Below the pieces are notes generated by a model, which saw only the letters and a program-made list of their open reading frames with translations, made no database searches and was not told the DNA's origin. A stretch of 64,000 nucleotides of DNA from Betaproteobacteria bacterium (lineage in GTDB: Bacteria; Pseudomonadota; Gammaproteobacteria; Burkholderiales; SG8-39), in NCBI GenBank assembly GCA_016210745.1, contig JACQTO010000142.1, forward strand, positions 1 to 64,000, read 5' to 3'. The position numbers were made by a program, and so were the translations under genes. This document shows positions 25,154 through 34,604 of this stretch, in pieces (position 1 is the stretch's first letter; each line of letters starts with the position of its first letter).

Positions 25154-26866
25154 TCAGATTATGCGTACCACCGCCTGCTTGGTGGTCAGGCTGAAGCACA
25201 GGTATTCGTAACGCCATCCGTATTCCGCGGCCGCTTCCTTGAAGGCGCGGAACTCATCCTCGCGCCAGTGCTCGTGCCCGAGATATTCGTCGAACACGAT
25301 GACCGTTCCGGGGACGATTTGCCCGGCTAACTGCCCCAGTACGGTTCGTGTGGAGCTGTAGAGGTCGCAGTCGACGTTCATGAAGCGCACCGGAGCGGGG
25401 TGCTCTCGGATGAACTCCGGGAGCGTGTCCTCGAACCAGCCGTCATGCAGGGTGACATTGCCCGGCACCGTTGGGATAACGCCGTTGGTGGTGTAGCTTC
25501 CGCGCGGTTCCTGGTGCCAGTCCTCGGGAATGCCCTGGAAACTGTCGAAGCCGTGCACTTGCTGATTTGCCAGGGCTGCGATCTGGCGAATGGAGGCGCC
25601 GTAGCGCACGCCGAATTCCAGTACCAGCCCTTCCTTGCGCGCCGCTTCCATGCCGATCCGAAAGGCCTCGATCGGGCTGCCGATCATCGCGGGCAGCGGG
25701 TCGCTCGCAGATTTCATGTAGCGCCAGGCGTCGAGCCGGGCCCGATCCAATGCGCTGCCCTTTTCGGCAGCCTCCAAATGCCGGGCCGCGCCAGCCGCAT
25801 CGCCTGATCGATCGAAGGATATGCCGAGAAAAAGCCGGGCCTCCGTGTTCTCGGGCTGCAGTGACACCACTCGCTCAAGACTCCGGATCGCGCCTTCGAT
25901 GTCTCCGGCGCCTAGGAGCAGCGTGTGCAGATTGAAATGTGCCTCGGCGAAGTCGGGCTTCAGCTCCAAGGCCTTGCGCAGACTCGCAAGCGCCTCGTCC
26001 AGCCTGCCCGCGTCCTGAAGCGTCGTCGCCAGGTTATTGTGGATCTCGGCGCTGTCCGGACTGAACGCGAGCGCCGCCCGGTAGCTCTCGATCGCCTCCT
26101 CCAATCTGCCCCAATCCTTGAGCGCATTGCCCAGGTTGTATCGAGCTGCGGCATAGTCGGGCCGGAGCGCGATCGCCTCTTGGTAGCTGGCAACGGCTTC
26201 GTCCGATTTTCCCTGGTGTACGAGCGCCGCCCCGAGGTTGTTGTGTGCAACGGCATTGTTCGGATCGAGCGCGAGTGCGCGCCTGATGCTCGCTTCGGCC
26301 TCGTGCGCGCGGCCCTGATCGAGCAGAATGCGCCCGAGATTGTTGTGCGCCTCCGAGGAATCGGGCTTGAGCGCCACGGCTTTGCGAAAGCTCGCCTCCG
26401 CCTCGTCCAGCGTGCCCAGTACGGATAGCGCGACGCCCAGTCCGACGTGTGCATCGAAAAAATTCGGATTGATCGCGAGCGCGGCGCGGCAATTCGCGAG
26501 CGCCTCGGCACTCCTTCCCAGGATCCCGAGAGCGGAGGCGAGGTTGACGTAATAGCTCGGATCGGAGCGCTTTCCGGCGATGGCTTTGCCTATCAGTTCG
26601 ACCGCCATATCGTGCAGGCCCGTCTGGTGAGCGACCAGTCCAAGCATATGCAGGGCATCCGAATGACCTGGCGCGACTCGGAGCGCCTGCTCGTAGTGGA
26701 ATTGGGCCTGCTCGAAGCGTCCCGCTTTGTGGTGTTCGGTTCCGGCCCGAACCGCTGCGTCGGCAGCCCTGGTACCCGGCCTCGATGCAGTGCTTGTCAG
26801 GCAGCAATGCTTGTATTTCCTTCCGCTGCCGCAGGGGCAAGGATCATTACGGCCGATCTTTTGCAT
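25154..26866 (-). CDS. SEC-C / TPR / TylF-like methyltransferase fusion
   Basis: 570 aa in three parts. Residues 1-24 are a SEC-C zinc motif (NDPCPCGSGRKYKHCC). Residues about 30-360 are tandem TPR repeats of the AHNNLG type, at least nine, found in O-GlcNAc-transferase-like and other scaffold proteins. Residues about 390-570 look like a TylF/macrocin-O-methyltransferase-type class I methyltransferase (EFGVRYGASIRQIA, VHGFDSFQGIPEDW, VRFMNVDCDLYSSTRTVL, VIVFDEYLG). The target is unknown; a protein or glycan target recruited by the TPRs is speculative. It is not part of cluster B, being 118 bp upstream of that operon on the same strand. Confidence 0.8.
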   Translation of the reverse strand: MQKIGRNDPCPCGSGRKYKHCCLTSTASRPGTRAADAAVRAGTEHHKAGRFEQAQFHYEQALRVAPGHSDALHMLGLVAHQTGLHDMAVELIGKAIAGKRSDPSYYVNLASALGILGRSAEALANCRAALAINPNFFDAHVGLGVALSVLGTLDEAEASFRKAVALKPDSSEAHNNLGRILLDQGRAHEAEASIRRALALDPNNAVAHNNLGAALVHQGKSDEAVASYQEAIALRPDYAAARYNLGNALKDWGRLEEAIESYRAALAFSPDSAEIHNNLATTLQDAGRLDEALASLRKALELKPDFAEAHFNLHTLLLGAGDIEGAIRSLERVVSLQPENTEARLFLGISFDRSGDAAGAARHLEAAEKGSALDRARLDAWRYMKSASDPLPAMIGSPIEAFRIGMEAARKEGLVLEFGVRYGASIRQIAALANQQVHGFDSFQGIPEDWHQEPRGSYTTNGVIPTVPGNVTLHDGWFEDTLPEFIREHPAPVRFMNVDCDLYSSTRTVLGQLAGQIVPGTVIVFDEYLGHEHWREDEFRAFKEAAAEYGWRYEYLCFSLTTKQAVVRII

Positions 26867-26887
26867 GGCGATATACCGGCTCGTGCT

Positions 26888-27349
26888 TCAGTCGGCGTAG
26901 CTGACCGGCAGTTCCGTCGTGAATTTGATCTGCTCCATGGCGAAACTGGAACTCACGTCGAACAGGTCGACGCTCTGGATAAGCTTGCGGTAGACCGAAT
27001 CGTAACCGGCGATGTCGGGCACCACGACGCGCAGCAAGTAATCGACCTCGCCGCTCATGCGGTAGAACTCCATCACTTCGGGAATCGCCGTTACCGCGCG
27101 GTTGAAGCGTTCGAACCACGCTTGGTTGTGCTGATTGGTCTTGATGCTGACGAACACCGTTACCCCGACATTGAGCTTGCTCGCGTCCAGCAGAGCGACG
27201 CGCTTGCGGATAAAGCCATTTTCCTCCAGCTTCTGGATCCGGCGCCAGCAAGGCGTTTGCGACAGGTGGACGCGTTCGGCGATATCGGCGACCGGTGTCG
27301 TCGCGTCGTGCTGCAGTATGCCAAGGATTCGTTTGTCGATCGCGTCCAT
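26888..27349 (-). CDS. Lrp/AsnC-family transcriptional regulator
   Basis: 153 aa. N-terminal winged-type HTH (IDKRILGILQHDATTPVADIAERVHLSQTPCWRRIQKLEENGFI) and C-terminal RAM ligand-binding domain (VTVFVSIKTNQ, VMEFYRMSGEVDYLLRVVVPDI). The ATG at 27349 is chosen over a TTG three codons upstream because it gives the usual family start. It is divergent from the cysteine-synthase-like gene, 215 bp away, so that gene is the likely target, with amino-acid or cysteine sensing as in related Lrp-type regulators (inference). Confidence 0.9.
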   Translation of the reverse strand: MDAIDKRILGILQHDATTPVADIAERVHLSQTPCWRRIQKLEENGFIRKRVALLDASKLNVGVTVFVSIKTNQHNQAWFERFNRAVTAIPEVMEFYRMSGEVDYLLRVVVPDIAGYDSVYRKLIQSVDLFDVSSSFAMEQIKFTTELPVSYAD

Positions 27350-27564
27350 AGTATACAATTCTCAAAAGTGTGCCTATCCAGGGAAAATTATTCCACAAAA
27401 GACCTACTTTTAGGCACGAAAAGCAAATTTTTCCTCGTCGCCGGCACCTAGACTAGTCGCCACGATCGGACCGATTCGCGGCACTGCGCCCTCGTGCGCA
27501 ATTTTCGGGACGGTCTTGTCGGGAGGATTTTCGCAGGTTCTAACGCGAACAACAGAGGCATCGC
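27350..27564. promoter_or_regulatory. divergent region between Lrp-type regulator and cysteine-synthase-like gene
   Basis: AT-rich tract at about 27355-27435, unusual in this GC-rich window, with repeats of CAAAAG/CTTTTAGG type. This suits binding of an Lrp-family regulator, which favours degenerate AT-rich sites. No single operator can be fixed by eye. Confidence 0.4.
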
Positions 27565-28728
27565 ATGGCGATTTTGGAGATGGAACGGAAGTTTCGCGCG
27601 CTTGGGCACATGGTGGGCAACACGCCGCTGCTGGCGATCCGGTGCCGTTTCCGCGGCGAGATGCGAACCATCTACGCCAAGGCAGAGAACCTGAATTTGA
27701 CCGGCAGCATCAAGGATCGCATGGCCCTGCACATCCTGCGCCAAGGCTACGCGCGGGGTTTTCTCCGACCCGGTGCACCCATCGCGGAGGCCACCAGCGG
27801 CAATACGGGAATCTCTTTCGCGGCAGTGGGCAGGGCGTTGGGCCATCCGGTCACTATCTTCATGCCCGAGTGGATGAGCCAGGAGCGCAAGGACCTCATC
27901 CGCAGTCTGGGCGCCGAGATTCGCCTGGTGAGCCGCAACGAGGGCGGCTTTCTCGGCAGCATCAAGATGACCGAGGATCTCGCCGCCGGACAACCGGGGG
28001 TGTTTCTCCCGCGCCAGTTCTCCAACACGGACAACATCGACGCGCATGCGGAGACCACGGGTCCGGAAATTTGGTGGCAGTTGCGCATTCACGGTCTTCG
28101 TCCCGACGCTTTTGTCGCCGGTGTAGGCAGCGGCGGTACGATCATGGGCGTGGGCCGCTTTCTCAGGCAAGCGCATCCGGAAGTGAAACTCTATCCCCTC
28201 GAGCCCGCCAGTTCACCGACGCTGAGCACGGGCCACAAGGTGGGAACGCATCGGATCCAAGGCATTTCCGACGAATTCATCCCGCCTATCATGGACCTGG
28301 CGTTCCTCGACGACGTGGTCGGCGTGGATGACGGCGACGCGATTCGCATGGCCCAGATTCTTGCCGCTGAGCTTGGCCTCGGCGTGGGGGTCAGCTCGGG
28401 CGCGAATTTCCTGGGCGCGCTGAAAGTTCAGGAGCGCCTTGGTCCCGGCGCAGTGGTGGTTACGGTGTTTCCCGACGACAACAAGAAGTACCTGAGTACG
28501 GACCTGCTGGGTTCGGAGCCGGTGAAGGAGCATTTTCTGTCGCCCCACGTCCGGCTCGAAGAGTTCGACGCGATCAAGCGCGTTTGCAACACCTGCTGGG
28601 ATTCCCCGGATTGCTCCGCGAACGGGCACCTGCCGCTAAAGGATGCGCAAGCACTGGCGCGGCCCGGAGCAAAATGGGGTCAGAGTAACATTTCCCAAAC
28701 GCATCGAATCGACGCGGTTTCGCGTTGA
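27565..28728 (+). CDS. PLP-dependent cysteine synthase family protein
   Basis: 387 aa, fold-type II PLP enzyme. [10 protein letters not shown] carries the PLP lysine, TSGNTGIS the substrate loop, and [16 protein letters not shown] the phosphate-binding loop. The C-terminal part has a Cys-rich segment [12 protein letters not shown]. It resembles CysK/CysM or cystathionine-beta-synthase-like enzymes; the exact beta-replacement reaction cannot be told. The final residues ([18 protein letters not shown]) are encoded by a REP-like inverted repeat at 28674-28750, so the natural C-terminus seems to have been replaced by the repeat. Confidence 0.85.
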   Translation: MAILEMERKFRALGHMVGNTPLLAIRCRFRGEMRTIYAKAENLNLTGSIKDRMALHILRQGYARGFLRPGAPIAEATSGNTGISFAAVGRALGHPVTIFMPEWMSQERKDLIRSLGAEIRLVSRNEGGFLGSIKMTEDLAAGQPGVFLPRQFSNTDNIDAHAETTGPEIWWQLRIHGLRPDAFVAGVGSGGTIMGVGRFLRQAHPEVKLYPLEPASSPTLSTGHKVGTHRIQGISDEFIPPIMDLAFLDDVVGVDDGDAIRMAQILAAELGLGVGVSSGANFLGALKVQERLGPGAVVVTVFPDDNKKYLSTDLLGSEPVKEHFLSPHVRLEEFDAIKRVCNTCWDSPDCSANGHLPLKDAQALARPGAKWGQSNISQTHRIDAVSR

Positions 28729-28750
28729 TGAAATGTTACTCTGACCCCAT
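28674..28750. repeat. REP-like inverted repeat, GGGGTCAGAGTAAC family (copy 1)
   Basis: Two perfect 20-bp inverted arms, 28674-28693 (ATGGGGTCAGAGTAACATTT) and 28731-28750, enclose 37 bp. A second member is at 44776-44891. Such repeats are common around REP-associated tyrosine transposases in Betaproteobacteria; none is in the window. It supplies the last 18 or so codons of the upstream gene and may act as a bidirectional terminator between two convergent genes. Confidence 0.8.
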
Positions 28751-28759
28751 CTTGCTACC

Positions 28760-29353
28760 CTAGAGGCCCAGCAGCTTTCGCAAGTCTTCGGTTCCCATGG
28801 CGCCCTTGAATGACGCCGGCTGCCCGGTCCTCGGGTCCTTGTAGACGACAAACGGCACTTCATCGGCGCCGATTTGCGCCATCAGCTCCGTGTTGGCTTT
28901 CACCTTGGCAATGAGTTCAGGTGGAATCTCGGCCGGCGGCACCAAACCTCCCCGCTTGGCTTCCAGGCTTCGCTCATGCGCATCCATCTCGGGAACCGGT
29001 TCCTTGGAAGCCAACAATACCGCTCCTTGCCGCAGGCTGATGTCGCCGGCGAATCGAACGGGAGCCCAGACCATGCGAATCTGACCCAGAAGAGGTTTTG
29101 CATTTCGCCAAAGCTGGGCGCAGTGCGGGCACTGCGGGTCGAACATCACGTAGGCGACGCGGGTTGCCATCATGTTGCCGATCGTGAATCCGTTCGCCTT
29201 GGCCGCGACGGTGTCATAGAGGGCGCTGAGAGGGACACGGGATTCTTGCGAGCCCGCCGGTGATTTCGCGCCGCTCGAGGGGGCCCTGTCGCAGCCCGCA
29301 AGGGCCAACGACAGCCCGATGACCAGGCAGGGAATCCATTTGAATATTGTCAT
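28760..29353 (-). CDS. DsbG/DsbC-like thiol-disulfide lipoprotein
   Basis: 197 aa. The signal peptide ends in a lipobox LALAGC (Cys21), so the protein should be a lipoprotein. The thioredoxin-type active site is FDPQCPHCAQLW (Cys75-Pro-His-Cys78), and VPFVVYKDPRTG holds the cis-Pro loop. The CPHC site and layout resemble DsbG/DsbA-family periplasmic oxidoreductases, but the N-terminal dimerisation domain of DsbC/DsbG is short. It is convergent with the cysteine-synthase-like gene. Confidence 0.8.
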   Translation of the reverse strand: MTIFKWIPCLVIGLSLALAGCDRAPSSGAKSPAGSQESRVPLSALYDTVAAKANGFTIGNMMATRVAYVMFDPQCPHCAQLWRNAKPLLGQIRMVWAPVRFAGDISLRQGAVLLASKEPVPEMDAHERSLEAKRGGLVPPAEIPPELIAKVKANTELMAQIGADEVPFVVYKDPRTGQPASFKGAMGTEDLRKLLGL

Positions 29354-29402
29354 TGTCGATTTTTCCAGTTCATGAGGAGATGTATCGTCGCAATTGCAGG
29401 CA

Positions 29403-31079
29403 CTATGACAGTAATGTCGCGCGGGGGTTCATGGCCAGCGGCGCGGCTTGAGTCGATTCGGCCGGAAGCGGAGGACGGCCGCGGATCAGGTCGGATGCTT
29501 TTTCGGCGATCATCAACACACAGGCATTGATGTTGCCGCTCACCAGGTCGGGCATGACCGAGGCATCGACCACGCGAAGGCGTTCGACGCCTCGCACGCG
29601 CAGTTCCGGATCGACCACGGCGAGCTCATCCTGGCCCATTCTGCAGGTGCAGGAAGGGTGATGTATCGTCACCGCTGTCGTGCGGATGAACGCTTCGATG
29701 TCATCGTCCGTCGTGCTGTGCGGGCCGGGCGAAATTTCCTCCCCTCTGTAGGGGGCAAGTATGTTCTGGCGCAGCACCTCGCGCCCGAGCCGCACGCCCT
29801 CGCGAAGCTTTTTCAGGTCGTTGGGCGCCGAGAGGAAATTGGCATGAATGCGGACTTTATCCGCGGGATCGGCCGAGGCCAGCGATACGTGCCCGCGGCT
29901 CTCCGGATGCAGCAGCACCGGGCGCAGGGAAAACGCGTCACGCCAGTGCGGGCCGATGAGAGGCAGCCATGGCTTCGCATGCAGCGCTCCGCCGCGGTAG
30001 ATGAATTGAAGGTCGGGAGCGTCAAGGCCGGCTCGCGAGCGAACCACCGCAGTAAAGCCGCCCGGCAACTGCGTGGCGGGGCCCTCGCCCGTGAGATAGG
30101 CGCGCATCATTCCCAATGCGATGCGGTCGGCGCGCAAGATGTGCATTAGCGGAGTGTCGCCCAGGCGCCAATGCTCCAGGCACACACCGAGATGATCCTG
30201 CAAATTGGCCCCGACGCCCGGAAGATGGAGAGTGGAACGGATGCCCAGTGAACGCAAGCGGTCGGCGTCGCCGATGCCCGAGAGCATCAGCAGTTGCGGT
30301 GAATTCAATGCGCCGCCCGACAGGATCAATTCGCGCTCGGCGCGAACGCGATGCACGACACCGCCGCTGACATACTCCAGGCCGACCGCTGCGTTGCCTT
30401 CGACGAGAATGCGAGTCGCGAGCGCGCGCATTTTCAGCGTAAGGTTGCTGCGGCCTTGCGCCGGCCGGAAGTAGGCGACGGCCGCGCTCGATCGTCGGCC
30501 CTGGCCTATGGTGCTCTGCGACAGCCCGAAGCCTTCGGGGGCGCCGCAGTTGACATCGTCAAATACCGGGATGCCGGCGGCGCGCGCGGCATCGAGCATC
30601 GCCCAGGCAAGCGGATCGTCGCGATTGGTGTAGCGAACCTTGATCGGGCCGCTCGAACCGCGGTGCGGCGCAGGGCCATACTGCCAAGTCTCGGTCCGCT
30701 TGAAGTACGGCTCTAGATTCGCGTACGACCAGCCGGCCAGCCCCGAACGACGGGCCCAGCGGTCGTAGTCGCCGCGATGCCCGCGGATGTGCGCCATGGC
30801 ATTGATGGAGGAAGATCCGCCGAGGACCTTGCCGCGGAGCATCTCGATGCGGCGGTCATTGAGATTGGGTTCGGGCTCGGTATCGTAGCCCCAGTCGTGC
30901 AGGCGCTTCTTCCAGATCGTTGCCACGCCAAGCGGGATGTGAATCAGCGGATCCCAGTCGGTGCCGCCGGCCTCCAGGAGCAGCACGCGCACCTGCGCAT
31001 CCTCGGTCAGGCGGTGGGCGAGAACGCATCCCGCCGATCCCGCTCCAACGATTACAAAGTCGTATGCCTCCGTATTCAT
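29403..31079 (-). CDS. GMC-family flavoprotein oxidoreductase
   Basis: 558 aa. FAD-binding start DFVIVGAGSAGCVLAHRLTED, GMC signature 1 region (RGKVLGGSSSINAMAHIRG), signature 2 region (LILSGGALNSPQLLMLSGIGD) and C-terminal HHPSCTCRMG with DASVMPDLVSGNINACVLMIAEKASDLI. This is the choline-dehydrogenase/alcohol-dehydrogenase branch of the family, oxidising an alcohol to an aldehyde. The substrate is unknown. It stands alone, with a MITE beyond its start. Confidence 0.88.
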   Translation of the reverse strand: MNTEAYDFVIVGAGSAGCVLAHRLTEDAQVRVLLLEAGGTDWDPLIHIPLGVATIWKKRLHDWGYDTEPEPNLNDRRIEMLRGKVLGGSSSINAMAHIRGHRGDYDRWARRSGLAGWSYANLEPYFKRTETWQYGPAPHRGSSGPIKVRYTNRDDPLAWAMLDAARAAGIPVFDDVNCGAPEGFGLSQSTIGQGRRSSAAVAYFRPAQGRSNLTLKMRALATRILVEGNAAVGLEYVSGGVVHRVRAERELILSGGALNSPQLLMLSGIGDADRLRSLGIRSTLHLPGVGANLQDHLGVCLEHWRLGDTPLMHILRADRIALGMMRAYLTGEGPATQLPGGFTAVVRSRAGLDAPDLQFIYRGGALHAKPWLPLIGPHWRDAFSLRPVLLHPESRGHVSLASADPADKVRIHANFLSAPNDLKKLREGVRLGREVLRQNILAPYRGEEISPGPHSTTDDDIEAFIRTTAVTIHHPSCTCRMGQDELAVVDPELRVRGVERLRVVDASVMPDLVSGNINACVLMIAEKASDLIRGRPPLPAESTQAAPLAMNPRATLLS

Positions 31080-31383
31080 CGCTTATCCCTGCGCAAGGTG
31101 GTTGTTAAAACATATCTCAACAATATGCCGCGCATCGCGTGGATTATCGAGACAGGTTCTAGTGTCCTGTTCCGTAAATTCCGACGATAAAGGAGCGCGC
31201 GAATTTGGCCGGCAGGCAAGGCGCAAGGCCGAGACAGTAGCGAGACTACGACGAGGCCTGGCAACGCTGCATGCCGGCCGAAGGCGCCGCGAACTATCAA
31301 GCGAATTTACGGAACAGGACACTAGTTTATCGGCGCAATCGTCGTTCCCTGGGAAGGCTGGAAACTTAACACGGAATCGTTGC
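31080..31383. other. intergenic region holding a MITE
   Basis: 304 bp between the start of the GMC oxidoreductase and the stop of the UbiD-like gene (both minus strand). More than half of it is the inverted-repeat element at 31159-31325. The remainder should carry the oxidoreductase promoter. Confidence 0.5.
31159..31325. mobile_element. MITE-like element with 23-bp terminal inverted repeats
   Basis: 31159-31181 and 31303-31325 are perfect 23-bp inverted repeats beginning CTAGTGTCCTGTTCCG. The outermost CTAG may be a target duplication, as IS5-type elements favour such sites, or part of the repeat. The interior (about 120 bp) contains a second inverted pair (GGCCGGCA ... TGCCGGCC) and no coding capacity. 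It fits a non-autonomous element mobilised by an IS absent from the window. Confidence 0.8.
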
Positions 31384-32937
31384 CTAGGTGGTGAGAGCCC
31401 ACTGCCCGGTCTTCTCCACGCGGCTCAGCACGCCTTCCTCGCGCAGTTTGTCGAGCTCGAGCGCGATTTCGCGTCCGTCATCGCTGCCGAGGGCCTCGAG
31501 GAGCTGCGCGAAATACATCGGCCCGGATTCCAGCGCCTGGCGAACGCTCTGATAGCGGGGCTTGGCGTCGCTGAAGTTCGCGGCGCGGGCGACTCGGCTT
31601 TCCAGATCCTCCGGATCGCCGAAGGGAGCGGTGAGGTCGAAGCCTGCTTTGGGCATGGTACCGTCATCGCCTGCGGTGGGATTCATGTAGGTTGCCGGAT
31701 ACCCTGCCGATACGACGAGATCCCGGTCCGAGCGAAAACGGGCCGACATGGCCCATTCCATGTCTTCGTCGGAGAACACATCCACGTCGTCGTCGACGAC
31801 GAACACGTGTTTGACGAAAGCGAGCGAAAACAGCGCAGCGATCGCGATGCGCGCCTGGCCCGGCAAGCCCCGGCGAATGGCGACGCGCGCGTGCTGCCGG
31901 CCGTTCGCAGCCGGCGGCGCGTACACCGCCGCGGGCTCGATATTGGCGGCTCTCAGGGCACGCCAAATCGCCCCCTCGGCAGTGATCATGCCGAGGTTTG
32001 CGGAATCCGTTTCGCCCATGCGCAATCCGCTGTGCCGCACCGTCTGGTGCAGCACATCGTCTCGCATGGTGATCGCCGTCACATGGAATATCGGATCGAT
32101 ATGCGGGGCGCCGTAGAAACCGTAGAACTCGCCGTAAGGTCCTTCGATTTCGCGGTAACCCAGTTCGTCGAAATAGCCCTCGATGATCATTTCCGCGTCC
32201 GCAGGCGCCGGTACGCCGTTGGTGATGCCCCGGACCATGGGCACGGGTTCGCCGCGCAGCGTGGCGACCAGGCCGAACTCCTCGCCCGGAACCCTGAGGC
32301 CGGCAGCCAGATAATCGAGCGGGTGTGAGCCGACGGCAAAGCTGACCGGCAGCCGCTCGCCTCGCCGCACGCACCCGAGGTAGATCTGCCTGAGGTCCGT
32401 CGGACCGGTCAGATTGGACCGCAGCTCGCGGCGGCCTCTGAGCATCAGCCGGCGGCAGCCGACGTTGCTTCTTCCCGTAGCCGGATCTATTGCGTAGTCG
32501 ATCGCGGAGGAAATGTAGGTGCCGCCGTCCAATGCGTGCTGCAGGTGGAAAGGGAGCCGCGTCAGATCCACATCCTCGCCGGTCACGACGCGCTGGTGCA
32601 CCGGAGCGTCGCCCGAAGGCACCTCGACCACCGGCTGCGGATTGTTCATGCGCCGCAAGTACTCGTGCGCCAACTGCCGTTCGGCTACGCCGAACGCCGC
32701 GGCAAGCCGCCGGCGGCTGCCTGAAACCGATGCCACGATTTCGAATTTCTGCGGCCCCGCGCAGCGGAAAAGCGCAGCTTTCGGCGTGGATTCGATGATG
32801 GCGCTGAGCCGAGACAGGGGAACCGGTTGTTCATGCACCTCGACTTCGCCCAGCTCGATCAATCGATCCACGAATGGCCTGAGTCGGAATTTATCGAAAT
32901 CGATGCTTGCGCCCGGTGTGACCGTCTTTGTCTGCAT
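31384..32937 (-). CDS. UbiD-family decarboxylase
   Basis: 517 aa. Family segments include LPFHLQHALDGGTYISSAIDYAIDP, GCRRLMLRGRRE, GVPAPADAEMIIEGYFD and EGPYGEFYGFYG, which mark the prenylated-FMN and metal site of UbiD enzymes. These catalyse reversible decarboxylation of aromatic or unsaturated acids with prFMN made by UbiX. No ubiX-like gene is in the window. The ATG at 32937 is preferred to a TTG ten codons upstream. It is divergent from an MFS gene, which may carry its substrate (inference). Confidence 0.88.
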   Translation of the reverse strand: MQTKTVTPGASIDFDKFRLRPFVDRLIELGEVEVHEQPVPLSRLSAIIESTPKAALFRCAGPQKFEIVASVSGSRRRLAAAFGVAERQLAHEYLRRMNNPQPVVEVPSGDAPVHQRVVTGEDVDLTRLPFHLQHALDGGTYISSAIDYAIDPATGRSNVGCRRLMLRGRRELRSNLTGPTDLRQIYLGCVRRGERLPVSFAVGSHPLDYLAAGLRVPGEEFGLVATLRGEPVPMVRGITNGVPAPADAEMIIEGYFDELGYREIEGPYGEFYGFYGAPHIDPIFHVTAITMRDDVLHQTVRHSGLRMGETDSANLGMITAEGAIWRALRAANIEPAAVYAPPAANGRQHARVAIRRGLPGQARIAIAALFSLAFVKHVFVVDDDVDVFSDEDMEWAMSARFRSDRDLVVSAGYPATYMNPTAGDDGTMPKAGFDLTAPFGDPEDLESRVARAANFSDAKPRYQSVRQALESGPMYFAQLLEALGSDDGREIALELDKLREEGVLSRVEKTGQWALTT

Positions 32938-33226
32938 GGATTGGTTCCGATCTGCGTCGAAACACAAACGTATTCCGACGTATCAAATTGTGGAGGTCTC
33001 CGGCTTGGACCCGCGCCTCAGAGACCATTTTTCTGCGTCAGATGCATCTTTTTCTGACGGCATTGCGATATTCTAAGCGCTCGAAGACAGTTTGTAAGCT
33101 GCAAGCGCGCCGGGATTGCGCGAAGCCGATGCAATCGCCGGCGGGGAGAGCGGGCACGATTGCTCCGACAATGTTTGGCGCTGCACCGTAATTCCGATTC
33201 CGGTTCTTCAACCGTTTTGCGTCGAG

Positions 33227-34384
33227 ATGAGACTGAAGCCGATATATCTTGTGCTTGCGCTTGCGCTGCTCAATCTGGCTGCCGTGCACGGGGGCCGCGT
33301 GCTGCTTGCGCTCTATGCGCTCAAACTCGGCGCGGAGCCCTTCGCAGTCGGCGTTCTCGCCTCGGCTTTTTCGGTGGTACCGCTGTTGTTATCGTGGCTG
33401 GTGGGCAGGCTGGCCGATCGCCTCGGTTCGCGCTGGTTGCTCACGTTCGCCGGGATCGGGATTGCGTGCGGCATGCTGGTGCCATACTTTGCACCCTCAA
33501 TGCCCGCTCTTTACGTCGCCTCGGCGATGATAGGCTTGTCGCTTACCGTTCAGGCCATTTCGACCCAGAACCTGATTGGTTCACTGGGCCATGCCGATCA
33601 ACGCGCCCGGGACTTCAGCAATTTCGCCATGGTGGCGGCAGTCGCCACCTCTACCGGCCCGATGCTCACCGGTTTTTCCATCGACCACCTGGGCTTCGAA
33701 TACGCTTGCCTTAATCTGGTGGCGATGGCGCTCGTTTCGGTCGCAATGCTTGGCATCGGGGGTGGCGTGCTCCCTGGAGGCAATCGTCAAGCCGCGCGTA
33801 CCGGGAGCGTCAAGGACATGCTGGCAGACCCAAAAGTCATGCGGGTACTTGCTTCCAGCAGCCTGGTGATGCTCGGCACGGACCTGTTTCAGTTCTATTT
33901 GCCGATTTACGGGCATGGCATCGGATTGTCGGCTTCGGCAATCGGCGTCATTCTCGGAAGTTTCGCCGTGGCCGCTTTCGCCGTGCGGGTGATCATGCCG
34001 CGCCTCGTCGAGCTATCCAACGAGGAAACGGTGCTTTCCTATTCGTTTGTCCTGGCGGCAATCGGGTTCGTGCTCGTTCCGTTCTTCCAAAGTGCCGTGG
34101 TGCTTTGCGGGATCGCCTTGCTCTTGGGACTCGGCATGGGCTGCGGTGCGCCCATCACCATGGCGCTCACCTACAGTCAATCGCCGCAGGGCCGTTCGGG
34201 CGAAGCGCTGGGCTTGCGTTTTTCCGCGAATCACCTTGCGCGTGTAATCGGTCCTCTCCTAGCCGGATCGATCGGTTCGGCCTTCGGATTGATTCCTGTG
34301 TTTTTGATGAACGCGTTGATGATGGTCTCCGGCAGCCTGATTTCCCGCGGCGGCGCCTCCCGCCGCGGGCCCCGGGAATTATGA
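33227..34384 (+). CDS. MFS transporter
   Basis: 385 aa with about 12 hydrophobic segments. The loop 2-3 motif GRLADRLGSRW and the mirrored C-terminal half (SFVLAAIGFVLVPFF, GLGMGCGAPITMALTYSQ) are typical of major facilitator proteins. The start MRLKPIYLVLALALL at 33227 gives a normal first membrane helix; the longer frame from 33116 adds an unlikely polar tail. The substrate is unknown; an organic acid used by the divergent UbiD enzyme is possible. Confidence 0.85.
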   Translation: MRLKPIYLVLALALLNLAAVHGGRVLLALYALKLGAEPFAVGVLASAFSVVPLLLSWLVGRLADRLGSRWLLTFAGIGIACGMLVPYFAPSMPALYVASAMIGLSLTVQAISTQNLIGSLGHADQRARDFSNFAMVAAVATSTGPMLTGFSIDHLGFEYACLNLVAMALVSVAMLGIGGGVLPGGNRQAARTGSVKDMLADPKVMRVLASSSLVMLGTDLFQFYLPIYGHGIGLSASAIGVILGSFAVAAFAVRVIMPRLVELSNEETVLSYSFVLAAIGFVLVPFFQSAVVLCGIALLLGLGMGCGAPITMALTYSQSPQGRSGEALGLRFSANHLARVIGPLLAGSIGSAFGLIPVFLMNALMMVSGSLISRGGASRRGPREL

Positions 34385-34604
34385 GAAACGCCAGTCGACT
34401 TGCCTGGATCGATGAGTTTGCGGCCGCAGTTGCGGGACGATCAATTGCCTCCGTGTTGCGATTCGGGTAGATTGCCGGCTGATCGATCGGTGAGCCCCGT
34501 TCGAGTATTCTTAGGGAAAATCTCTCGATTCACTACGACGCGCGAAAACTGCATTGCGTGCCAAGAGTCTGCAGAAGAAAAGCGCCAGCACAAGGAGAAT
34601 CACG

